Below, one piece after another: positions 15,757-22,051 of a stretch of 40,575 nucleotides of DNA. Each line of letters opens with the position of its first letter. The first letter of the stretch is position 1. The DNA comes from Nonomuraea terrae (lineage in GTDB: Bacteria; Actinomycetota; Actinomycetes; Streptosporangiales; Streptosporangiaceae). The DNA lies in NCBI RefSeq assembly GCF_004348995.1, contig NZ_SMKQ01000065.1, positions 1-40,575 on the forward strand. The letters run 5' to 3'. Both the position numbers and the translations under genes were made by a program. Under the pieces are notes generated by a model, which saw only the letters and a program-made list of their open reading frames with translations, did no database searches and was not told the DNA's origin.

Positions 15757-16236
15757 ATGACGTTGAAGTCGCCTGACCTCCCCGACCACGAGGGCTTCGT
15801 GGCGCCGGTGCTCCCCGGTGGCGAGCTCGCCCCCTCCTCCAGCTCCTTCACCAGGGATTTCGTCGGCTACCAGGCCACGTGCTCCTGCGGCTGGACCGAC
15901 GGGCGGCGGTACCCGGCCACGCCCGAAGGGACGAAGGAGGCGGAGTACCGGTGGTGGAGCCGGCACGCCGGCCCCCTGTCCATGGCGGCGCCGCCGAGCT
16001 GGCTCGTCATCAAGTCGGACCTGCTCTGCCAGCAGATCGTGGGCCTCACCGCCGACCGTCCCCTAGCCGCCCTCACCCTGCTGTCGCAGGTGGAGAGCTG
16101 GCAGCGCACCCTGCTCGACCAGGCCGTCGCCGCCGCCCGGCAGAACGGCTCCTCCTGGGCCGAGGTGGGCGAGGCGATGGGCATCTCCAAGCAGTCCGCC
16201 CACGAACGGTTCAGGGACCACGCCGATTCGCCCTGA
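15757..16236 (+). CDS. HTH protein with N-terminal CxC domain
   Basis: A 159-residue protein. The N-terminal part (about 35-75) has a CSCGWTDGRRYPATPEGTKEAEYRWW segment, a recurrent actinobacterial motif with two cysteines. The C-terminal part (about 135-157) is a helix-turn-helix resembling sigma region 4: AAARQNGSSWAEVGEAMGISKQSAHERF. Start ATG 15757 is chosen because the longer frame runs through the palindrome and promoter. Likely a small DNA-binding regulator that represses its own leaderless promoter through the adjacent palindrome; this is inference. Followed after 12 bases by a DevR-like box serving the next gene. Confidence 0.65.
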   Translation: MTLKSPDLPDHEGFVAPVLPGGELAPSSSSFTRDFVGYQATCSCGWTDGRRYPATPEGTKEAEYRWWSRHAGPLSMAAPPSWLVIKSDLLCQQIVGLTADRPLAALTLLSQVESWQRTLLDQAVAAARQNGSSWAEVGEAMGISKQSAHERFRDHADSP

Positions 16237-16248
16237 CGCCAGCCGTGA

Positions 16249-16270
16249 GGTAGGGACTTTGGCCCCTACC
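16249..16270 (+). promoter_or_regulatory. DevR/DosR-like box upstream of PPOX gene
   Basis: A 22-base imperfect palindrome, arms GGTAGGG and CCCTACC, with core GGGACTTTGGCCCCT at 16253-16267. Eight of eleven pairs match. It lies about 35 bases before the PPOX ATG, as expected for a DevR-activated promoter, and matches the related core at 21221-21235 in 13 of 15 positions. Confidence 0.65.
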
Positions 16271-16303
16271 TGCGAGGACTTCCGCCGCGAGAGGCTCGCT
16301 GCC

Positions 16304-16777
16304 ATGACGTACGACATCGACGCGCGCCCCCGCGCGCTCACGGAACTCTCCAGGGAGGAATCCCTGCGGCTGCTCGGCAACGCGGGGCTGGGGCGGATCG
16401 TGTTCATCAGCCGCGCCATGCCGGCGATCCGCCTCGTCAGCCATGTCATGCACGACGGCCACATCGTGGCCCGCACCGGGTACGCGCCCGAGATCGAGGC
16501 CGTCCTGCGGCCGCGTGGGACGTCCATGGTCGTCTACCAGGCCGACATGGTGGATCCGGCCACCCATCTCGGCTGGAACGTCATGGTGACCGGCACGGCC
16601 GCGCTCGTGCCCGACGACGGCGCGTTCGCCGGCCGGCAGAGCTGGACGGGTGACAAGACGGCCCTCGTCCTGCGCATCCGGCCGGAGCTCGTCACCGGGT
16701 TCGAGGTCACCGGGTTCGAGGTCACCGGGTTCGAGGTCACCGGGTTCGAGGTCACCGGCGACCCGTCCCCCCGCTGA
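16304..16777 (+). CDS. PPOX-family flavin/F420 split-barrel protein
   Basis: A 157-residue protein of the pyridoxamine 5'-phosphate oxidase-like superfamily: LTELSREESLRLLGNAGLGRIVF at the start, then RLVSHVMHDGHIVARTG, and the strand GWNVMVTGTAALV. Members bind FMN, F420 or haem and act in redox stress; DevR regulons in mycobacteria and streptomycetes often include them. ATG 16304 follows the DevR-like box; the ribosome-binding site is weak (GAGAGG further upstream). The C-terminus is unusual: four VTGFE units from a 15-bp tandem repeat precede the final VTGDPSPR. An ancestral tail ending VTGFEVTGD probably expanded. Confidence 0.8.
   Translation: MTYDIDARPRALTELSREESLRLLGNAGLGRIVFISRAMPAIRLVSHVMHDGHIVARTGYAPEIEAVLRPRGTSMVVYQADMVDPATHLGWNVMVTGTAALVPDDGAFAGRQSWTGDKTALVLRIRPELVTGFEVTGFEVTGFEVTGFEVTGDPSPR
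16691..16758 (+). repeat. 15-bp tandem repeat, 4.5 copies (VTGFE)
   Basis: GTCACCGGGTTCGAG is repeated without any mismatch at 16691, 16706, 16721 and 16736, with a half unit at 16751-16758. The identity of copies indicates recent slippage expansion; the unit is in frame, so copy changes would vary tail length without frameshift. Confidence 0.95.
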
Positions 16778-16855
16778 CCCGGCCGGCCGCGGCTGCCGTA
16801 CGATCGCCTGCGGCTTCCGGGCGGCGGAGGGCCGGCGCGGACGGGAGGGGAAGGC

Positions 16856-18019
16856 GTGACGGGCGGGCGGGCCTTCTGGCCGCTGCTGGCGATCCACGCG
16901 GTCCTGGTGCAGGCGGTCAGTTACGGCATGCGGCCGTCACTGTCGTACGCGGTGCTGGACCTCGGGTACGGGCCCGGGTGGGTGGCCGTGGTGGCGGCGA
17001 TGTTCGCGGTCCCGCCGCTGGTGCTCGCGGTGGTGACCGGGCGGCTGGTCGACCGGCTCGGCGAACGACCCGGTCTGGTGATCGGCGGGGTCGCGCTGAC
17101 GGCGTCGGCGGTGGTCGCCTGTCTCGGCTCGCGGAGCCTGGCCATGCTGGTCACGGCGACCGCGCTGCTCGGTGTCGGCATCGTCTTCTCGATGGTGGCC
17201 GAGCAGTCGGCGGTGGCCGGGCGGGCGCGCCCCGGCGGCCTGGACGCGGCCTTCGGCGGCTACACGTTCATCACCTCGCTCGGGCAGGGGGTGGGGCCGC
17301 TGCTCCTGCTGGTCCCGCCCGCGTCGGGGAGTCAGGCGCCGCCGCTGGTGCCGATCGCCGCCGTGTGCGGGGTGGCGAGCCTGGTGATCCTCGCGGTCTC
17401 GTTCGGGTTCGGCAGCCGCCACCGCGCGGCGCGGGCGCCGGACGCCCGCCGGTGGCCGGCGCGGCGGCTGCTCGCCATCCCCGGGATGTACCGGGCGATG
17501 CTGGTCGGGGCGCTGATCCTGGCGTCCATCGACGTGACGCTGGCGTACCTGCCGGTGCTGGCGCACGAGCGCGGGATCGCGCCCGGCTGGGTGACGGCGA
17601 TGCTCGCGGCTCGGGCGGCCACGCAGATGTTGTCGCGCGTCAACCTGGCCCGTCTCGTACGGATGCTCGGCCGCAGGCGGCTCACCGTGGTCGCCTGCGT
17701 GGTGTCCGGGCTCGCGCTGCTCGGCCTGACGCCGCCGTCGCCCGTCGCCGTGCTCATCGTCCTGACCTCCGTGTACGGGTTCGCCGCCGGCGTCTGCCAG
17801 CCGATCACGATGGGCTGGGTCGCCGCACTGGCGCCCCTGGGCACCCGGGGGACGGTCCTGTCGCTGCGGATAGCGGGCAACCGGCTCGGCCAGTCCCTGA
17901 TCCCGATCCTGTCGGGAGCCGCCGCCACGGTCGGCGGCGCCTCCGGCGTCCTGGCTCTGACCGGAGCCACCCTCGGCATCGCCGCCTGGTCGGCCACCGC
18001 CATCCCCGACAAGGACTGA
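16856..18019 (+). CDS. MFS transporter
   Basis: A 387-residue major-facilitator protein with about twelve membrane helices. The MFS loop 2-3 motif appears as GRLVDRLGERPGLVIGG (about residues 62-78), and a second copy-like loop occurs as LARLVRMLGRRRLTVVA. RIAGNRLGQSLIPILSG near the end resembles drug-efflux members. Start is GTG 16856 with GGAGGGG six bases upstream. It lies about 80 bases after the PPOX gene and may be read through from it. Substrate unknown. A strong hairpin separates it from the convergent DoxX gene. Confidence 0.8.
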   Translation: MTGGRAFWPLLAIHAVLVQAVSYGMRPSLSYAVLDLGYGPGWVAVVAAMFAVPPLVLAVVTGRLVDRLGERPGLVIGGVALTASAVVACLGSRSLAMLVTATALLGVGIVFSMVAEQSAVAGRARPGGLDAAFGGYTFITSLGQGVGPLLLLVPPASGSQAPPLVPIAAVCGVASLVILAVSFGFGSRHRAARAPDARRWPARRLLAIPGMYRAMLVGALILASIDVTLAYLPVLAHERGIAPGWVTAMLAARAATQMLSRVNLARLVRMLGRRRLTVVACVVSGLALLGLTPPSPVAVLIVLTSVYGFAAGVCQPITMGWVAALAPLGTRGTVLSLRIAGNRLGQSLIPILSGAAATVGGASGVLALTGATLGIAAWSATAIPDKD

Positions 18020-18109
18020 CCCGGCCTTCGCCCCGAGCGGTACGGGGGCACCGGCCACGCGGTCCACACGGTCGGCACCGCTTGCACCACGCCTACGGGA
18101 CCGCCGAAG

Positions 18110-18138
18110 CGCCCGCCCCCTCGATGCGGGGGCGGGCG
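18110..18138. terminator. Bidirectional terminator hairpin
   Basis: Arms CGCCCGCCCCC (18110-18120) and GGGGGCGGGCG (18128-18138), 11 bp, seven-base loop, between the convergent MFS and DoxX genes. Confidence 0.75.
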
Positions 18139-18151
18139 TGTGCGGTGCGGG

Positions 18152-18679
18152 TCACTTCAGGACCGGGTTGCGCCGCACGATCGCGAGCCTGCCCAGCCCG
18201 AGCGTGGCGCCCGCGTCGGCCAGGGCCAGGCCGACGATCACGACCGCGTAGACGAGGTGGTCGTCCATGAACGGGTTGCTGTCCAGCGGCAGCTGGGCCG
18301 CCCACATCAGCACCATCATCGCCGGACCCGCCACGGCGGCGATCCGCAGGCCGACGCCCAGCATCAGCGCCAGACCGACGCCCAGCAGGCCCGCCATGAA
18401 CAACCAGTCCACCCACACCTGACCGGCCAGCGCCCCGAACAGCCCACCCAGCGCGTTCTCCTGCGTGCCCTTCAGGAAACCGGACGTCGGGCTGCCACCC
18501 GCGACCCAGGCCCGCTCGGCCGGGGTCGCGAAGCCCCACCCGAACGTCTTGTCGAGGAACGCCCACAGGAAGACCCACCCGAGCGAGATCCTGGCGACCG
18601 CCCACACGGGGTCGACCGGGCGGCGCAGGGGGGCGGGGGTGCCGGTCTGGATGACGGGCCTGGTCACGGTGGCGGCCAT
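18152..18679 (-). CDS. DoxX-family membrane protein
   Basis: A 175-residue membrane protein with four predicted helices: ARISLGWVFLWAFLDKTFGWGFATP at the start, then WLFMAGLLGVGLALMLGVGLRIAA, AGPAMMVLMWAA and YAVVIVGLALADAGATLGLGR. This is the DoxX/DoxD fold linked to thiosulfate-quinone or thiol-redox processes. ATG 18679 is used because AAAGGAGG sits six bases upstream. It is divergent from the XRE-PPOX gene, and the 190-base gap holds a weak DevR-like box. Possibly part of the same redox-stress regulon; exact reaction unknown. Confidence 0.75.
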   Translation of the reverse strand: MAATVTRPVIQTGTPAPLRRPVDPVWAVARISLGWVFLWAFLDKTFGWGFATPAERAWVAGGSPTSGFLKGTQENALGGLFGALAGQVWVDWLFMAGLLGVGLALMLGVGLRIAAVAGPAMMVLMWAAQLPLDSNPFMDDHLVYAVVIVGLALADAGATLGLGRLAIVRRNPVLK

Positions 18680-18777
18680 GACCGCCTCCTTTCGGTGCGT
18701 GATTCGCCGTCCTTGTCGCACTCCCAGCACACCGTCCCGGGCCTCGCCGGAGCAGTGCCGTACGGCCCCGGAACACC

Positions 18778-18792
18778 GGGACCTTCGTCACC
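18778..18792 (+). promoter_or_regulatory. Weak DevR/DosR-like box
   Basis: GGGACCTTCGTCACC agrees with the 21221 core at 11 of 15 positions. It lies between the divergent DoxX and XRE-PPOX genes, about 80-100 bases from each start. Support comes mainly from the better boxes around it. Confidence 0.3.
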
Positions 18793-18870
18793 GCGCACGC
18801 TCTCGAAGGACTCTGTCTTCCGCCCGTGCCCATGGGTAGCTTCACCCTCATGACCAGGGAGGACACGCTC

Positions 18871-19527
18871 ATGTCAGACACCGGCGACTTCGGACGACGC
18901 ATCCACCATCACCGCGACCGGCTCGGCCTCACCCGCGAGCAGGTGGCCGACCGCGCGGACATGTCGGCCGGCTACATCCAGTACCTGGAGGACCATCCGG
19001 CCGTTCCCGACTCCGGCACGGTGCGCCGGTTGGCCGCCGCGCTGGAGACCACCGCGCGCGACCTGCTGGGCAGTGGCCGTGACCGCCCGCCCGGGCCGGG
19101 GCCGGCCATGGCGGACCCGGTCCTGGAGACCCTCGACGCCGAGGAATGCCTGCGGCTGATCGCGCCGGGCGGCGTCGGCAGGGTGGCGTTCAACGGCTCG
19201 CACGGGCCCACGGTGCTGCCGGTGAACTACCGGCTGCACGAGGGCGCGATCGTCTTCCGCACCGCGTACGGCGGGACGATCGACCAGGATCTGCGCACCG
19301 GGGTGAAGGGCGTCGAGCTGCTGATCGGCTTCGAGGTGGACCGGCTGGACGAGGCCATGCGGCAGGGCTGGAGCGTTCTCGTCCAGGGGCCGGCGCAGCA
19401 CGTGCCGCCTGAGGACGTCGAACGGCTCGCCGACGTGCACGTGAGCCCGTGGGCGGGCGGCGAACGCGCCCTGTACATCCGCATCGTCCCGCAGCAGATC
19501 ACCGGCCGCCGCATCCACAGCGCTTGA
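18871..19527 (+). CDS. XRE helix-turn-helix fused to PPOX domain
   Basis: A 218-residue two-domain protein. Residues 8-65 are an XRE/Cro-type helix-turn-helix (IHHHRDRLGLTREQVADRADMSAGYIQYLED...VRRLAAALETTARDLLG). Residues 85-215 form a PPOX split barrel (LETLDAEECLRLIAPGGVGRVAFN, TVLPVNYRLHEGAIVFRTAYGG, GWSVLVQGPAQHV). A flavin or F420 barrel on a DNA-binding domain suggests a redox- or cofactor-sensing repressor. ATG 18871 has AGGGAGG eight bases upstream; an in-frame ATG at 18850 lacks such a site. A known actinobacterial fusion, but the ligand is not established. Confidence 0.8.
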   Translation: MSDTGDFGRRIHHHRDRLGLTREQVADRADMSAGYIQYLEDHPAVPDSGTVRRLAAALETTARDLLGSGRDRPPGPGPAMADPVLETLDAEECLRLIAPGGVGRVAFNGSHGPTVLPVNYRLHEGAIVFRTAYGGTIDQDLRTGVKGVELLIGFEVDRLDEAMRQGWSVLVQGPAQHVPPEDVERLADVHVSPWAGGERALYIRIVPQQITGRRIHSA

Positions 19528-19581
19528 CGTCACACTTCGCCCGTCCCGGCTGGAAGGTCCGGCGACCGGAGTGTGACGTCA
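19525..19581. terminator. Long-stem hairpin between convergent genes
   Basis: TGACGTCACACT (19525-19536) pairs perfectly with AGTGTGACGTCA (19570-19581) across 33 bases. Each arm begins with the stop codon of one of the two convergent genes, so the arms double as coding ends. Confidence 0.6.
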
Positions 19582-20382
19582 GGTCGCGACCGGCTCCGCG
19601 ACGGGCGAGGAGGGCTCGGTGCGCGGGGCAGCGAGGTCGTGGGCCGAGCGGGCCAGCCAGATCATCACCAGGGCGCCGGCGACCACGGAGACGTCGGCGT
19701 ACAGTTCACCCATCACCAGCCTGCCCACCGGTACGAGCACGAACGGCGCCACCAGGCCGGCGATGCCGTAGCGGACGGTGGCGGTGTGCCAGCGGTCGTC
19801 GCGCCGCTGCGCCCGCAGCACCAGCACCGTCCAGAGCAGGCCCGCCACGCCGCAGACCAGCGGCACCCAGTCGGGCAACCGCTCATCGAGGGCGACGAGC
19901 ACGTCGGCGACGCCCAGGCCGCCGAACCCGAGGACGCCCAGGGCCAGCACGTGGTCGTAGTGCCCGAAGCGCCAGACGGGCTGGATCAGCAGCACGACCG
20001 CCCACATCGGCAGGGCGCTGAGCAGCGTCATCCACCAGGGCCAGACCGGCATCAGCGGGAAGAGCAGCATGGACGCCGCCGCGACGTACAGGGCGACGCG
20101 CAAGCGCCGCGTGCCGCGGTCCTGCTCCGGCGCCGGCCCCGCCAGCGGCCCGCGCAGGCTCTGCCACAACGCCCAGGCCCACGGCAGGCCGGCGGCGACC
20201 AGCCGCAGCACGTTCGGCCACGTCACGGGGGCGCTCTCGTCCGCCTCCGTGAACAGGGTCAGCCGCCACAGCGGGCCGAGGTCGCCGGCCATCACTGCGA
20301 CCAGCGCGGCGACCGCCAGCGCGGCGAGGTAGAAACCTGTGACGACCAGGGCGAGGACACCCAGACGATGACGACGGAGCAC
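19579..20382 (-). CDS. Hypothetical multi-pass membrane protein
   Basis: A 267-residue protein with about seven hydrophobic segments (LGVLALVVTGFYLAALAVAAL, LVAAGLPWAWALW, WMTLLSALPMWAVVLL and others) and no recognisable catalytic motif. I cannot assign a family. The GTG at 20382 has CAGGAG six bases upstream. It starts 53 bases after the minus-strand PPOX gene ends, with no terminator between, so the two are probably cotranscribed from the DevR-like box near 20.93 kb. A role in the redox-stress response is inferred only from this position. Confidence 0.6.
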   Translation of the reverse strand: MLRRHRLGVLALVVTGFYLAALAVAALVAVMAGDLGPLWRLTLFTEADESAPVTWPNVLRLVAAGLPWAWALWQSLRGPLAGPAPEQDRGTRRLRVALYVAAASMLLFPLMPVWPWWMTLLSALPMWAVVLLIQPVWRFGHYDHVLALGVLGFGGLGVADVLVALDERLPDWVPLVCGVAGLLWTVLVLRAQRRDDRWHTATVRYGIAGLVAPFVLVPVGRLVMGELYADVSVVAGALVMIWLARSAHDLAAPRTEPSSPVAEPVAT

Positions 20383-20435
20383 GTGGCACTCCTGGGGCGG
20401 AGGATCGGAAGTGCCTCACCCTAGCGCGAAGTCGA

Positions 20436-20885
20436 TCAAGCACGAACCCGGCGCCCGGCGGCTATCAGCATGGAACGTTCCGCGGGGATGCGGCGGCCGG
20501 ACACCTGCTCGGCGGCGACCACGATGAAGTGGTCGCGGCTGCCCGGCGCCCAGGTCGTCAGCGGCAGGGCGGCCAGCCGGTCGATCTCCGCCGGATCGGT
20601 CACCTCGCACGCCTGCCCCACCGCCGTGACGGACCAGCCGGTACGCAGCTCGGTGTCGAACTCGTCGGCCTCGAACGCCACCACGGCGTGCCGGGTCGCG
20701 GCGGCCAGCTTCGACCCGGTCGCGGTGCGGATCACGATGGTCTGGCCGTCGAGGTGGAAGTTCACCGGCTGCACGGCGGGCAGGGCGCGATCGGTGAACA
20801 CGATGCGCCCGATCGGCGCTGCGGCCAGCAGGGCGAAGCACTCTTCACGGGAGAGCACCTGGAGTCCGGACGAATCGAGCTTCAT
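20436..20885 (-). CDS. PPOX-family flavin/F420 split-barrel protein
   Basis: A 149-residue protein of the same superfamily as the ones at 16.3 and 18.9 kb: LQVLSREECFALLAAAPIGRIVFTDRALPAV, VNFHLDGQTIVIRTATGSKLAAA, VVAFEADEFDTELRTGWSVTAVGQA and the final AEQVSGRRI. Likely binds flavin or F420 in redox or detoxification chemistry. ATG 20885 is chosen because the longer frame runs through the upstream regulatory region; the ribosome-binding site is weak (GAGAG). A DevR-like box lies 37-51 bases upstream. Confidence 0.8.
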   Translation of the reverse strand: MKLDSSGLQVLSREECFALLAAAPIGRIVFTDRALPAVQPVNFHLDGQTIVIRTATGSKLAAATRHAVVAFEADEFDTELRTGWSVTAVGQACEVTDPAEIDRLAALPLTTWAPGSRDHFIVVAAEQVSGRRIPAERSMLIAAGRRVRA

Positions 20886-20921
20886 GGCTCTCAGCGTCCC
20901 CGGCCGGACACCCGGGGCGGC

Positions 20922-20936
20922 AGAGGCGAACGTCCC
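20922..20936 (-). promoter_or_regulatory. DevR/DosR-like box of the minus-strand PPOX gene
   Basis: Minus-strand GGGACGTTCGCCTCT agrees with the 21221 core at 12 of 15 positions and lies 37 bases before the ATG. Confidence 0.45.
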
Positions 20937-21023
20937 GTCTCCCCCGCCGTTCGTCCCGCGACCTCGAACCGGCCCCACAGCACACCAATCATGCTCCGAC
21001 GCTATCCACGCCGTGGCCGGGCC

Positions 21024-21045
21024 GGTAGGGACCAAAGTCCCGACC
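21024..21045. promoter_or_regulatory. DevR/DosR-like box, near-consensus
   Basis: Core GGGACCAAAGTCCC (21028-21041), extended by GGT and ACC to a 22-base dyad with eight of eleven pairs matching. On the minus strand it reads GGGACTTTGGTCCC, essentially the mycobacterial DosR consensus centre. It lies between the minus-strand PPOX gene and the plus-strand 35-residue ORF. Confidence 0.7.
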
Positions 21046-21104
21046 GGTCGGCCCTGACCCGGGGCGGCGGCCGGTGGTGTGCTGGACCCGTGGAGGTGGA
21101 TGTC

Positions 21105-21212
21105 GTGAACACCGCAGAGGCCGTCCGCGCGGCGCTGTTCAAGCCCCGCGCGGCGCCCACGTTCGGCGCCACGGGCGCGGTCCGCCGCCCGCTGCCGGAG
21201 ATCCTCGAGTAA
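21105..21212 (+). CDS. 35-residue small protein between two DevR-like boxes
   Basis: A GTG-started ORF with GGAGGTGG eight bases upstream, near-complete third-position GC and a TAA stop. The product begins MNTAEAVRAALFKPRAAPTF and ends RRPLPEILE. The first residues resemble the first helix of Acg-type nitroreductases (AVRAALxAPS), but the rest does not follow that family and no cofactor site is visible. It begins about 60 bases after the strong DevR-like box at 21024-21045 and ends nine bases before the next one at 21221, so it probably has its own DevR-controlled transcript. Function unknown. Confidence 0.55.
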   Translation: MNTAEAVRAALFKPRAAPTFGATGAVRRPLPEILE

Positions 21213-21220
21213 GCACAGTA

Positions 21221-21235
21221 GGGACTTTCGGCCCT
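21221..21235 (+). promoter_or_regulatory. DevR/DosR-like box of the Acg-like gene
   Basis: GGGACTTTCGGCCCT, preceded by GTA, 37 bases before the ATG at 21272. Same core and spacing class as the box at 16249-16270. Confidence 0.65.
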
Positions 21236-21271
21236 GCCGCGGTCCCGGGGCGCCGGGACATCCTGGGGGGC

Positions 21272-22000
21272 ATGTCCGATCTTCGTCCTTGGGACGCCGC
21301 GATGACCGGCACCGGTGGACCCTTCGCCGGCGGCCCGGACGTGCGCGTCGCGGCGCTCTCGACGGACGGCGCCCAGCCGTACCGTTTCCACCGGGTGGAC
21401 GAGGCGACCCTGGAGCTGCACGCCGGCGCCGACGTGCAGGGGCGCGGGCTCGGCATCAGCTGCGGGGCGGCGCTGTTCAACGTGCGGCTGGCGATCCGGA
21501 TGACGGGGCACGAGCCGCGGGTCGTGCCCTTCCCGGATCCCGCCGAACGACCCGGCCTGGTGGCCACCGTCGAGGCGACGCCCGGCCTGCCGCCGGGCCC
21601 GCAGGAGCGGCTGCTGCACCACATGATCCCGCCGCGTCGCCGGTTGCCCGTGCACGGTCCGCTGCCCGCGGACGTCCTGGCCGATCTGGTCGCCGCGGCC
21701 GACGAGGAGGGCGCCACCTTCGTCCCGGTGACGGAACGGATGGCGTGCCGTGTGCCGGCGTTGGCGGTCCTCGACCTGCCGGCGGAGAACGACGGCGAGG
21801 GCTCGCACCTCGCCGCCCTGTTCACGCGAGGTGACGGCCCGCGGGACTGGCTGCTGGCCGGGCAGGCGCTGCAGCGGGTGTTGCTCACCGCCACCGCGCA
21901 CGGCCTGGCCGCCGCGCCGTTCAGGTGCGCGGACCTGCGCCTCGGCCGGGAGGGGCCGTTCGGACACGTGCAGACGCTGCTCAGCCTCGGCGGCCCGTGA
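21272..22000 (+). CDS. Compact Acg-like nitroreductase-fold protein
   Basis: A 242-residue protein of the Acg family (DosR-regulated nitroreductase relatives such as mycobacterial Rv2032). Recognisable blocks: VRVAALSTDGAQPYRFHR (family NTQPWRF), ISCGAALFNVRLAIRMTGHEPRVVPFPDP, DEEGATFVPV, and WLLAGQALQRVLLTATAHGLAAAPF. Usual members are about 320-330 residues. Here the stretch after DEEGATF is shortened by roughly 80 residues, so the flavin site may be incomplete. ATG 21272 sits directly after a G-run, too close for a standard site; ATG 21302 in frame is an alternative. Regulation by the box at 21221 is predicted. Confidence 0.75.
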   Translation: MSDLRPWDAAMTGTGGPFAGGPDVRVAALSTDGAQPYRFHRVDEATLELHAGADVQGRGLGISCGAALFNVRLAIRMTGHEPRVVPFPDPAERPGLVATVEATPGLPPGPQERLLHHMIPPRRRLPVHGPLPADVLADLVAAADEEGATFVPVTERMACRVPALAVLDLPAENDGEGSHLAALFTRGDGPRDWLLAGQALQRVLLTATAHGLAAAPFRCADLRLGREGPFGHVQTLLSLGGP

Positions 22001-22008
22001 AACGCGGC

Positions 22009-22037
22009 GGGGCCGCCACCGGTGCGGTGGCGGCCCC
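22009..22037. terminator. Bidirectional terminator hairpin
   Basis: GGGGCCGCCACC (22009-22020) and GGTGGCGGCCCC (22026-22037), 12 bp with a five-base loop, between the convergent Acg-like and phosphoesterase genes. Confidence 0.8.
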
Positions 22038-22051
22038 TGGGTGGTGCGCGG

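Noticed and set aside
16211..16236. TCAGGG...CCCTGA inverted repeat at the end of the HTH gene
   Set aside because: It lies in coding sequence, the arms are six bases, and it has no DevR core between them; the real box starts at 16249.
16691..16758. Possible CRISPR or attachment-site repeat
   Set aside because: Units are contiguous without spacers and in frame with the PPOX gene.
20470..21057. Plus-strand frames across the minus-strand PPOX gene
   Set aside because: They run antisense to a recognisable PPOX domain and across the regulatory region.
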